Shown here piece after piece: positions 7,514 through 14,315 of a stretch of DNA of 25,274 nucleotides. A program made the translations under genes and the position numbers. Each line of letters begins with the position of its first letter. Positions within the stretch are counted from its first letter, which is position 1. The notes below the pieces were generated by a model, which saw nothing but the letters and a program-made list of their open reading frames with translations, was not told where the DNA came from and ran no database searches. The DNA is from Microcoleus asticus IPMA8 (GTDB taxonomy: Bacteria; Cyanobacteriota; Cyanobacteriia; Cyanobacteriales; Microcoleaceae): the NCBI RefSeq assembly GCF_013179805.1, contig NZ_SRRZ01000116.1, positions 1 through 25,274 of the forward strand, written 5' to 3'.

Positions 7514-9349
7514 TTAAACTTTTGTCCCGCACTCAGGACAAAAGTTATTGGTCGAAACATTCTTCGCGCCGCAACTCGGACAATAAACCAACTCCGCAGA
7601 GTGCAACTTGCTACGATCGGGCAAACCAACCATTTGAGCGTTGCTCTTACCCGGAACTACCATCGGATAGCAGTTTTCGTCCCTCGTCACCTTCACGTTC
7701 ATCAGCACCGGGCCTTCATGAGCGAGCATTTGCCCGATCGCGTCTTTGAGTTCCTCCGGCCGCGAAACCAGCATCCCCTTCACGCCATAAGCTTCTGCCA
7801 GCATCACAAAATCCGGCATCCCTACAGTCATATTCGACGAGGAATAACGCTCCCCGTAGAACGCCTGCTGCCACTGCCGCACCATGCCTTGCCAGCCGTT
7901 ATTTACAATCACAACCTTGACATTAATGCCGTATTGCGCTAAAGTTCCCAGCTCTTGAATATTCATTTGCACACTAGCATCGCCAGCAATACAAATCACT
8001 TGCTCATCGGGTAGGGCCATTTTCGCGCCCATCGCCGCCGGCAGCCCGTAACCCATCGTGCCCAAACCAGCACTCGAAATCCAGCGGCGCGGCCCGTTGT
8101 TCAAGAATTGAGCCGACCACATTTGATGTTGACCGACATCTGTTGTGTAGTAAGCATCCGGCGCTTGAGTAGCCAACTCCGAAATCACCTCTTGCGGAGC
8201 CAAAATGTCTGGGTAATGAGGCACAACTAACGGATAGTCCTGTTTCCACCGATCGATCCTGTGCAGCCATTCCGCAGTCTGTCCGGCCTTCCCCGAAACT
8301 CCTGTCTCCCGACAGCGGCGCAGCAAATCGATCAAAACTTGGCGGACATCTCCGACAATCGGCACGTCAGGGCCGCGAGTTTTGCCCACTTCCGCCGGGT
8401 CGATATCAATGTGAATCACCTTCGCGCGCGCGGCAAACTCGTCTAATTTGCCCGTCACGCGATCGTCAAACCTCGCCCCCACAGCAATCAGCAAATCGCA
8501 CTCGGTAACGGCAAAATTAGCGTAAGCAGTGCCGTGCATCCCCAGCATTTTCACCGACAAAGGATGGTTTTCGTCAAAGGAACCTTTGCCCATCAGCGTT
8601 GTCGTGACCGGCAATTGGAAAAGTTCGGCCAGTTCCTTAATTTCCTCGTGGGCCCCCGCCGCGATCGCCCCGCCGCCCACATAAAGCAAAGGACGCTTTG
8701 CTTCCTTCAGCAAATAGATTGCTTGATTAATTTGCCGGGGATTTCCCTTCACCGTCGGCCGGTAGCCCGGAATTCTCACCGATCCGGGTTCCACGGGCTG
8801 ATAGTCAAATTCTTCTAACCCCACGTCCTTTGGCACATCAACCAACACCGGCCCCGGCCGCCCTGTACTCGCGATGTGGAAAGCTTCAGCCACAATTCGC
8901 GCCATATCTCTCGGGTCGCGCACTACATAAGAATGCTTGACAATTGGCAGGGTAATCCCGTAAATATCTGTTTCCTGAAACGCATCAGTGCCGATCGCCG
9001 GACGGGCAACCTGACCGGTAATAATTACCATCGGGATCGAATCCATGTGGGCCGTCGCAATCCCCGTCACCAAATTAGTTGCGCCCGGGCCCGAAGTAGC
9101 GAAACAAACCCCAACTTGTCCGGTAGCGCGGGCGTAGCCGTCGGCCGCGTGAGCGGCGCCTTGCTCGTGGCGCACCAGAATATGTTTGATAGCGCCAGTT
9201 TCTTCTGCGCGGTAGAGTTCGTCGTAAAGCGGCAGAATTGCGCCGCCGGGATAACCAAAAATATGCTTGACGCCGTGGCGGATCAAGCTGTCAATCAGAG
9301 CAAATCCACCAGTTGCACGCTTGATGGTCACTTTAGTTTTTAGTTGCAC
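7514..9349 (-). CDS. ilvB: Acetolactate synthase large subunit with C-terminal zinc ribbon
   Basis: This is a 611-residue biosynthetic acetolactate synthase (EC 2.2.1.6), the first shared step to valine, leucine and isoleucine: two pyruvate to acetolactate, or pyruvate plus 2-ketobutyrate. The catalytic Glu is E62 (RHEQGAAHAADGYARATG). The FAD-region motif RFDDRVTG is at 293-300. The thiamine-diphosphate motif runs from G456-D457 to N483-N484, with GDA instead of the usual GDG. An unusual tail has four cysteines at 590, 593, 604 and 607 (CPSC...CPEC), a zinc-ribbon pattern absent from E. coli IlvB. The start is GTG, preceded by AAGGAAGG seven bases upstream. The small subunit gene ilvN is not in the window. 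Confidence 0.95.
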   Translation of the reverse strand: MQLKTKVTIKRATGGFALIDSLIRHGVKHIFGYPGGAILPLYDELYRAEETGAIKHILVRHEQGAAHAADGYARATGQVGVCFATSGPGATNLVTGIATAHMDSIPMVIITGQVARPAIGTDAFQETDIYGITLPIVKHSYVVRDPRDMARIVAEAFHIASTGRPGPVLVDVPKDVGLEEFDYQPVEPGSVRIPGYRPTVKGNPRQINQAIYLLKEAKRPLLYVGGGAIAAGAHEEIKELAELFQLPVTTTLMGKGSFDENHPLSVKMLGMHGTAYANFAVTECDLLIAVGARFDDRVTGKLDEFAARAKVIHIDIDPAEVGKTRGPDVPIVGDVRQVLIDLLRRCRETGVSGKAGQTAEWLHRIDRWKQDYPLVVPHYPDILAPQEVISELATQAPDAYYTTDVGQHQMWSAQFLNNGPRRWISSAGLGTMGYGLPAAMGAKMALPDEQVICIAGDASVQMNIQELGTLAQYGINVKVVIVNNGWQGMVRQWQQAFYGERYSSSNMTVGMPDFVMLAEAYGVKGMLVSRPEELKDAIGQMLAHEGPVLMNVKVTRDENCYPMVVPGKSNAQMVGLPDRSKLHSAELVYCPSCGAKNVSTNNFCPECGTKV

Positions 9350-9693
9350 AGAATTTCCTTCCTTAAACTAATTATGATTTTTAATGAAAGCTTTTATACT
9401 ACTTTAATCTCAATTAATGAAACTATGAAAATTTAAGTGGTGAGATTTTACAAAAGATTTCGCGATCGCAGAGGGTTCGCCCGATCGAAACATTGTGAAA
9501 CAGCAGAGGAAGAAAAGAAACAGAGGAAATCGCGGCTTCTATGCCGGTTTACCGCTATATGACGCTTGTATAGCATTCGTGATTCAGTATTCGACAAGAA
9601 TAAACAATCGTTTCAGCAATTAAGAACGTCCTAATCATCAGGGCGGTTGCTCTGTTATGGATCGATCGCAAAAAGAAAGCCCTCGAACCTCTT

Positions 9694-9785
9694 CCCATTG
9701 GTGTCAACAATCGCCTAAAACCCTTGAGAAATCTGGTTTAGACGCGATTCTCGATCCCCCTCGCATTCCCGTTTAGAAGGGGGAG
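9694..9785 (-). repeat. Dispersed repeat, right copy flanking ilvB
   Basis: This is the inverted partner of 7401-7487. It reads on the minus strand CCCCTTCTAAACGGGAATG, then GAGGGGGATCGAG, CCAGATTTCT and GGCGATTGTTGACACC. It is non-coding. A related G/C-run stretch continues to about 9825. Confidence 0.65.
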
Positions 9786-9894
9786 GAAATAGAATAGTCC
9801 GGTTCCCCCCAACTCTCAGGGGATCTGGACAATCATCGTCAAACAGTAGATCCGTACTACATTTGACGTTAAGTTGACACCCATCCCCTCTTCT

Positions 9895-9936
9895 ATCTTC
9901 CTTCTTCCTTCTTCCTTCTTCCTTCTTCCTTCTTCC
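9895..9936 (+). repeat. Heptamer tandem array TTCTTCC
   Basis: Five exact units of TTCTTCC (9902-9936) are preceded by one near-copy, ATCTTCC. One strand is pure pyrimidine. The array ends about 14 bases before the MFS stop codon. It is the only heptamer array here that lacks an ATT core. Confidence 0.93.
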
Positions 9937-9949
9937 CTGTTCCCAAAAT

Positions 9950-11248
9950 TCACAGTGCATCCTGCAAGACTTTGCGAGTATGTTTCCAAGCTGCCATGCC
10001 CATCACTGAGACCAAAAAGCCCAAACTCAGCAACACGATCCGCAAGCCGAGGTCATCCGAACCCACTGCTTTGCTGACAGCATCAGTCAGCGGGCCGGTC
10101 AGTGCTAAAGGCAAGCTGAGAGCAATATTAATCGCATTGTTCTCCAAGCCAAAGACTTTTCCCCGCATAGATTCTGGAGTCTTCTCTTGAATCAGCGCTT
10201 GCATCGGGCCGTTAATTAAGGAAGCGCCAAAACCGAACAAAGCGCTCAATGCGAATCCCAGCCACAACTGTCGGGTAAAGGCAAACATTGCTAATACAAA
10301 ACCCATCATCAAAAAACCCATTAACGGCAGAGGTTTGTGGTGGAAGCGACCGCCCCAGTGGCCCAAAAAGGCTGCGCCGAAGACCATTCCGACTCCCGCA
10401 GCAGCCAGCAAAAAGCCAAATTGAGTTTCTTTGAGACCTATTTTGCCTGAAAGCGCGATCGCCAGCACCTGAAGCGCTGCAAACACGGAATACAAAATCG
10501 TCAACTGCACCATCGCGTTGCTGACAAGGTGATTGTGTTTCAAATAGCGCAAACCTTCTTTGAGGTCTTGCCAAGGATGGACGTTTTTGCCACTGCTGCC
10601 GAAATGACTTTCTTTGATCCGCATGGCATAGATCAAACCTGCTGATATCAGGTACAACCCGCCCAGCAAAAACTCTTGAGAAGCCGATCCGAAGCTGTGT
10701 TTGACCCAACTAAACAGCGGTTCGCCGATCGTCATCCCGACAATAATCCCGCCCATTGTGGACGAGGCGAACAGCGCATTTGCTGACATCAGTCCCTCTC
10801 GCCCCACGGCCAGGGGGATTGCCGCCTGCTCTGCCGGAGCAAAAAATTGCGTTACGGTAGAGATCAAAAACGTCATCGCCAACAAAACGGCAAAAGCTTT
10901 GGGCAAAAACGGCAAAGCTAGAATCAATACGGCTCGAATCACGTTGCAGCCGATGAGCATTTGCTTTTTGGAGAAGCGGTCTACGACGATACCGGCCGCC
11001 GAACCAAATACGATCGCCGGCAGCGTGTAGGCGATCATCACTGCTGACAGCATAGAATTTTCCGAATGCTGCCAAGAAACAGGCCAGGGTCGGTAGTCGC
11101 CTGTTTTCAGCAGAATAATCAGCAATACGTAAAAGATTTTATCCGCCACTTGGGCCAATAACTGGCCCGTCCACAAGGCGAGGAAGGGGCGATTTCTCAG
11201 TAGGGCATCAAGCCCGCTGCGGTCAGGGGGAGGGCTGGCTGGGTGCAT
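9950..11248 (-). CDS. MFS transporter (DHA3/MFS_3-like exporter)
   Basis: This encodes 432 residues with about 12 hydrophobic segments, typical of the major facilitator superfamily. The conserved loop 2-3 motif A is present as GSAAGIVVDRFSKKQML, with the FFAPAEQAAIPLAV segment of the DHA3 group between helices 4 and 5. A central charged loop (HPWQDLKEGLRYLKHN) is also characteristic of that group, which contains macrolide and enterobactin exporters. The substrate cannot be inferred from sequence or neighbours. It is divergent from glnB. The ATG lacks an obvious ribosome site. Confidence 0.87.
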   Translation of the reverse strand: MHPASPPPDRSGLDALLRNRPFLALWTGQLLAQVADKIFYVLLIILLKTGDYRPWPVSWQHSENSMLSAVMIAYTLPAIVFGSAAGIVVDRFSKKQMLIGCNVIRAVLILALPFLPKAFAVLLAMTFLISTVTQFFAPAEQAAIPLAVGREGLMSANALFASSTMGGIIVGMTIGEPLFSWVKHSFGSASQEFLLGGLYLISAGLIYAMRIKESHFGSSGKNVHPWQDLKEGLRYLKHNHLVSNAMVQLTILYSVFAALQVLAIALSGKIGLKETQFGFLLAAAGVGMVFGAAFLGHWGGRFHHKPLPLMGFLMMGFVLAMFAFTRQLWLGFALSALFGFGASLINGPMQALIQEKTPESMRGKVFGLENNAINIALSLPLALTGPLTDAVSKAVGSDDLGLRIVLLSLGFLVSVMGMAAWKHTRKVLQDAL

Positions 11249-11498
11249 AATAATAGTTTAACTGACCGCCTCTAGCAATTATCGTTTTCAGCAATACGTG
11301 CAAATCTCACATAGCGTAATGTGGAAACTCGGAAAACTCCTGTCTCCTGCGTTCTTTTTCTGTTTTAGCAGATCCGTGGCTCCGGGCTTGGGTCTTTTTC
11401 ACTCAACCGCGATCGGCCCGAACCGAGAGCCCGCGCCCCGGCAAATGCGAGAATATTGTTAAAGATTGGCGTAAATATCATCGCGAGTACAAAATAAG

Positions 11499-11512
11499 GT
11501 AGTATATTTTAC
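11499..11512 (+). promoter_or_regulatory. NtcA-binding box upstream of glnB
   Basis: GTAGTATATTTTAC fits the NtcA consensus GTA-N8-TAC exactly. A -10-like TATTAA at 11536-11541 follows after 23 bases, which is the spacing of class II NtcA-activated promoters and places the start of transcription near 11547. NtcA activates nitrogen genes in response to 2-oxoglutarate, and glnB is a known target in other cyanobacteria. Confidence 0.8.
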
Positions 11513-11599
11513 AAAATACTTAATACTAGCAGTGATATTAAAAGATGTCACGCGATTTAAGTAATATAACGAAGGTACTAACTGTTAGGAGTGAGAAAC

Positions 11600-11938
11600 T
11601 TGAAAAAGGTTGAAGCTATTATTCGCCCCTTTAAACTAGACGAAGTGAAAATCGCACTCGTCAATGCTGGTATTGTGGGGATGACTGTTTCTGAAGTTAG
11701 AGGTTTTGGCCGTCAGAAGGGCATGACTGAACGCTATCGCGGTTCTGAGTACACCGTCGAGTTCCTGCAAAAGCTCAAGGTCGAGATTGTTGTGGAAAAC
11801 GATCAGGTTGACATGGTGGTTGATAAAATTATCGCTGCTTCCCGCACGGGCGAGATTGGCGACGGCAAGATTTTCATCTCTCCTGTAGAACAAATTATTC
11901 GGATTCGGACTGGGGAAAAGAACTTGGAGGCTATCTAA
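11600..11938 (+). CDS. glnB: Nitrogen regulatory protein PII
   Basis: PII is a trimeric sensor of ATP/ADP and 2-oxoglutarate. In cyanobacteria it controls N-acetylglutamate kinase, PipX, nitrate uptake and the acetyl-CoA carboxylase biotin carrier. I choose the TTG at 11600, not the in-frame GTG at 11591. TTG gives exactly 112 residues beginning MKKVEAIIRPFKLDEVK, the canonical PII N-terminus, and AGGAG lies eight bases upstream of it while overlapping the GTG. The T-loop GMTERYRGSEYTVEF is present with the phosphorylation site S49 and Y51; position 42 is Met where Gln is common. The C-terminal PII signature TGEIGDGKIFISPVEQIIRI is intact. It is transcribed alone from an NtcA-type promoter. 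Confidence 0.97.
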   Translation: MKKVEAIIRPFKLDEVKIALVNAGIVGMTVSEVRGFGRQKGMTERYRGSEYTVEFLQKLKVEIVVENDQVDMVVDKIIAASRTGEIGDGKIFISPVEQIIRIRTGEKNLEAI

Positions 11939-11949
11939 GATACTGGGGC

Positions 11950-11998
11950 ATTGGGCATTGGGCATTGGTAATTGGTAATTGGTAATTATTCATTGGTA
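11950..11998 (+). repeat. Heptamer tandem array ATTGGGC/ATTGGTA
   Basis: There are seven units: two ATTGGGC, three ATTGGTA, one ATTATTC, one ATTGGTA. It starts 11 bases after the glnB stop and lies between the convergent genes glnB and rdgB. Confidence 0.93.
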
Positions 11999-12099
11999 AC
12001 AGGTCATTGCCAACGAAAAACCTCTTTCCTGTTTAGTTCTGATACCTAAGTGTCAATATCCAATGCCACAGTTATCCCCTGTTTTGGCTTTTTTCCGGA

Positions 12100-12687
12100 T
12101 TAGGAGTTGACAATATTCGCCATTTGTGGTATTAAAGCCTGGAAGGCTCGACCGCGATGGGAGTGCGATCGCTTGATATCCGGTGTCATTTCGGCAAAAG
12201 TCTGTTGCTGTGCGGGTATGTAGAAAATGGGGTCATATCCGAAACCTCCCGTACCGCGAGGAGTGTGCAGGATTTCGCCGCGGCAAATTCCTTCTACTTG
12301 CAAAGCAATTGTACCGTCGGGACGGGCGATCGCGATCGCGCAAACAAATTGTGCTTCCCGGTTTTGTTGGCTTCCCAATTCTTTGAGAAGTCGATCGATC
12401 CTGTCAGCATCGGTTTTCCCGTAGCGCGCCGAGTAAATCCCAGGTCTACCGTCGAGTGCATCTACCATTAAACCAGAATCATCCGCGATCGACCATTGGC
12501 CGGTTGCTTTTGCCACTTCAGACGCCTTCAAGCAAGCATTAGCAAGAAAAGTTTCGCCTGTTTCCTCGATTTCCAACTCTTCCGGTTTAAGCTGCAATTC
12601 CCATCCCAAATCCTGAAGATAAACTTGCATTTCCTTGAGTTTACCCGGATTGCCCGTAGCTACAACTAGCAATTTGCGATCGGTCAT
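12100..12687 (-). CDS. rdgB: XTP/dITP diphosphatase (RdgB/HAM1 family)
   Basis: This 195-residue enzyme hydrolyses non-canonical purine triphosphates (XTP, ITP, dITP) to monophosphates, keeping damaged bases out of DNA and RNA. The N-terminal nucleotide-binding motif VVATGNPGKLKEM is at 8-20, the metal-site segment IADDSGLMVDALDGRPGIYS is central, and the FGYDPIFY and SHRGRAF motifs are near the end. The length is normal for the family. An AGAG-type ribosome site precedes the ATG. The upstream unknown gene ends 15 bases before it, so the two are probably cotranscribed. Confidence 0.94.
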   Translation of the reverse strand: MTDRKLLVVATGNPGKLKEMQVYLQDLGWELQLKPEELEIEETGETFLANACLKASEVAKATGQWSIADDSGLMVDALDGRPGIYSARYGKTDADRIDRLLKELGSQQNREAQFVCAIAIARPDGTIALQVEGICRGEILHTPRGTGGFGYDPIFYIPAQQQTFAEMTPDIKRSHSHRGRAFQALIPQMANIVNS

Positions 12688-12702
12688 TATTTCTCTTAAA
12701 AC

Positions 12703-13323
12703 TTACGGCTCCATATTAACAAAAGATTGGGAAAATGGTTGCAACAAAATTCCCAAAATCTTATCAACATCTTGAATATAGTATTCAATCGGATCGATAT
12801 AAACAATAGTTTCCTCCAAAATCAAGAATTTCCAGTTAGTACCCGTCGTCACCGCGCCGTAAATGCGATCGACCTCACTATCTTGGTTTTGATTGAAATA
12901 TTGGGCCGCTACCATTGCGGCCACGCATTGACCCAAACCGCCAATGATATCTTCCTTTTTTGCCTCAAAAATTGTTATAACCGGAGCACTGATGAACAAT
13001 TGTTCTGAAGAACTGCTCATAATATAATCGCAAAATCCTTGCAAACCTCTTTCGGGATCGACAGTAAAATCCTTACCGGAAAAAAGAGAAACTCGTTTGT
13101 TTAACAATCGCCGAACTTCTGCTAATATCGGGGCAATCAAAAATTCTGAGCGAGCTTTTTCTGTGGAAATAAAAGTGGCTAGCGGTACATAATCAATCAG
13201 GATTGTTGTTAAAATTTCCGAGGGTGAAACTGGTTTTGTCTCGGCAAATAAATTGCGACTTTCATCTAAGGTTAATCCAAAATCTTTTTTGACTCTCGCA
13301 AGGCTGAAATCGCTGTATGCCAT
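12703..13323 (-). CDS. Unknown protein with PD-(D/E)XK nuclease-like motifs
   Basis: This encodes 206 residues from the ATG at 13323, chosen because GGGAG lies eight bases upstream; an upstream TTG at 13344 overlaps that region. I do not recognise a named family, though it resembles conserved cyanobacterial hypotheticals. The order of conserved-looking residues fits the PD-(D/E)XK nuclease fold: E69 in a helix, D99 in GFCDYI, E120-A-K122 in ITIFEAKKED, then a helix starting GGLGQCVAAM with Q132. A later strand pair reads IYGAVTTGTNWKFLIL. This is motif reading, not a search result. It probably forms a transcription unit with rdgB and has a perfect palindrome in its leader. Confidence 0.8.
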   Translation of the reverse strand: MAYSDFSLARVKKDFGLTLDESRNLFAETKPVSPSEILTTILIDYVPLATFISTEKARSEFLIAPILAEVRRLLNKRVSLFSGKDFTVDPERGLQGFCDYIMSSSSEQLFISAPVITIFEAKKEDIIGGLGQCVAAMVAAQYFNQNQDSEVDRIYGAVTTGTNWKFLILEETIVYIDPIEYYIQDVDKILGILLQPFSQSFVNMEP

Positions 13324-13360
13324 CTTTTTTACTCCCAAAATCAATCGCGATCGCCAGGGA

Positions 13361-13380
13361 TGACAGTCGATCGACTGTCA
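13361..13380. promoter_or_regulatory. Perfect 20-bp palindrome upstream of the unknown gene/rdgB unit
   Basis: TGACAGTCGATCGACTGTCA is its own reverse complement. It lies 38 bases before the start codon of the unknown gene and directly after a TATAAT on the same strand (13388-13393), so it would cover about +1 to +20 of a transcript. It could be an operator for a dimeric repressor or an RNA hairpin in the leader. Confidence 0.55.
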
Positions 13381-13524
13381 CAGTCAAATTATAAATCGTC
13401 AGCATTGAATTATAGCATAAAAAATATTACGCTCGATAATAAGACATAGGTAATTCTATTCGGGTTAAATAACCATCAATGCCTGTATGGGCGGGTCTTA
13501 CCAACAAGAATTCTCTCAAACTAA

Positions 13525-14214
13525 TTATCTCGTAAAGCCGCCCAGATCGCAACTTACCGCTGTTAAACTAACTCTTTCTGCTTCTTCGATCCCAGCATCT
13601 TCAAAAAACTTGTAGAATTGTACAAACTGTTGGACAAAATCAATTACTAAAAAACCAGGCTCATGCTCGTGCTTTAACGTGCCCGCGTTTATAATAGTTA
13701 AGTTACCAAAGTGTCGAACCATCTTGTAATGTGTATGACCATTGATGACATATCTGTATTTTCGCCCTCGAATTAAGTTTTGGATATCTATGTTTACTTC
13801 AATGGCATACCCATAATCATCAGGATTTAGTCGAGCCATATCATTTTCTCCAATGCCGTGACACAAGAGTGCTAGACCGTGAGGTGTTGGGAATTCAATA
13901 GTTGAAGGGAGAGAGATTAAAAACGACTGCGAAATAACCGAAAGGGAATCTGGCTGTGTAGCCTCTTTTAGACTTCGCATTTCATTTTTTAATAACCATC
14001 GATCGTGATTTCCTAAAACGACCAGAATTTCTTCGCGTTTCAATATATTACAGCATTGATTAGCGTCACCTGAACCATCAACAATATCCCCTACACAAAG
14101 GATATTATCCACATTTTGGGAGTTCAGAAAAGCTACGGTTTTATCCAACAATTGTTCTTCAGCGTGGATATCGCCGATTACACCGATAATATTGAAGTTT
14201 TTGTTTGTAATCAT
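13525..14214 (-). CDS. Calcineurin-like metallophosphoesterase
   Basis: This encodes 229 residues from the ATG at 14214. An upstream in-frame ATG at 14301 would add 29 residues that are merely the translation of two palindromic repeats, so it is rejected. The metallophosphoesterase motifs are complete: GDIHAE (D15, H17), GDIVDG (D43), GNHD (69-71), CHGIG and GHTH. This is the YfcE-like single-domain group, metal-dependent enzymes acting on phosphodiesters or phosphomonoesters; the substrate is unknown. There is no good ribosome site. It is separated from the phosphomutase gene by about 100 bases of repeats. Confidence 0.87.
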   Translation of the reverse strand: MITNKNFNIIGVIGDIHAEEQLLDKTVAFLNSQNVDNILCVGDIVDGSGDANQCCNILKREEILVVLGNHDRWLLKNEMRSLKEATQPDSLSVISQSFLISLPSTIEFPTPHGLALLCHGIGENDMARLNPDDYGYAIEVNIDIQNLIRGRKYRYVINGHTHYKMVRHFGNLTIINAGTLKHEHEPGFLVIDFVQQFVQFYKFFEDAGIEEAERVSLTAVSCDLGGFTR

Positions 14215-14222
14215 TGTTGAAG

Positions 14223-14293
14223 AAGGACTAAAGTCCTTACTACAAACGAGTTTTTTAAGGGAATTCAAATGTGGCACGGGCGTCTCGCCCGTG
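14223..14293. repeat. Two palindromic repeats upstream of the phosphoesterase
   Basis: AAGGACT AA AGTCCTT (14223-14238) and CACGGGCG TCT CGCCCGTG (14275-14293) are strong stems of types widespread in Oscillatoriales genomes. They keep a reading frame open upstream of the phosphoesterase and so produce a false N-terminal extension. They may also terminate transcription of the phosphomutase gene, which ends toward them. Confidence 0.7.
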
Positions 14294-14315
14294 TCATTCA
14301 CCTGTGGTTAAAAAA

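Larger units (their letters stand above)
9350..9949. other. Long gap upstream of ilvB: leader, repeats, no gene
   Basis: This 600-base gap lies between ilvB and the MFS gene, both on the minus strand. Its left part is AT-rich and should hold the ilvB promoter; a TATAAA-like -10 is visible on the minus strand near 9393-9400, but no good -35 is seen. HIP1-type sites occur near 9460 and 9660. The right copy of the ilvB-flanking repeat (9694-9785) and a polypyrimidine heptamer array (9895-9936) fill the rest. An open frame over the array is a low-complexity artefact. Confidence 0.6.

Noticed and set aside
7348..7749. 133-codon plus-strand frame overlapping the 3' end of ilvB
   Set aside because: Mostly antisense to ilvB and the dispersed repeat; no independent support.
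9715..9960. Lysine/arginine/glutamate-rich frame across the polypyrimidine array
   Set aside because: Its charged stretch is simply the translated TTCTTCC heptamer; the rest overlaps a dispersed repeat.
11471..11490. A second GTA...TAC pair as an NtcA box
   Set aside because: Fourteen bases separate the half sites, whereas NtcA needs eight.
11591..11599. GTG start for PII
   Set aside because: It overlaps the AGGAG ribosome site and adds three residues not found in PII; TTG at 11600 has proper spacing and gives 112 residues.
14215..14301. N-terminal extension of the metallophosphoesterase from an upstream ATG
   Set aside because: The 29 extra residues are translation of two palindromic repeats; the family domain begins right after the ATG at 14214.
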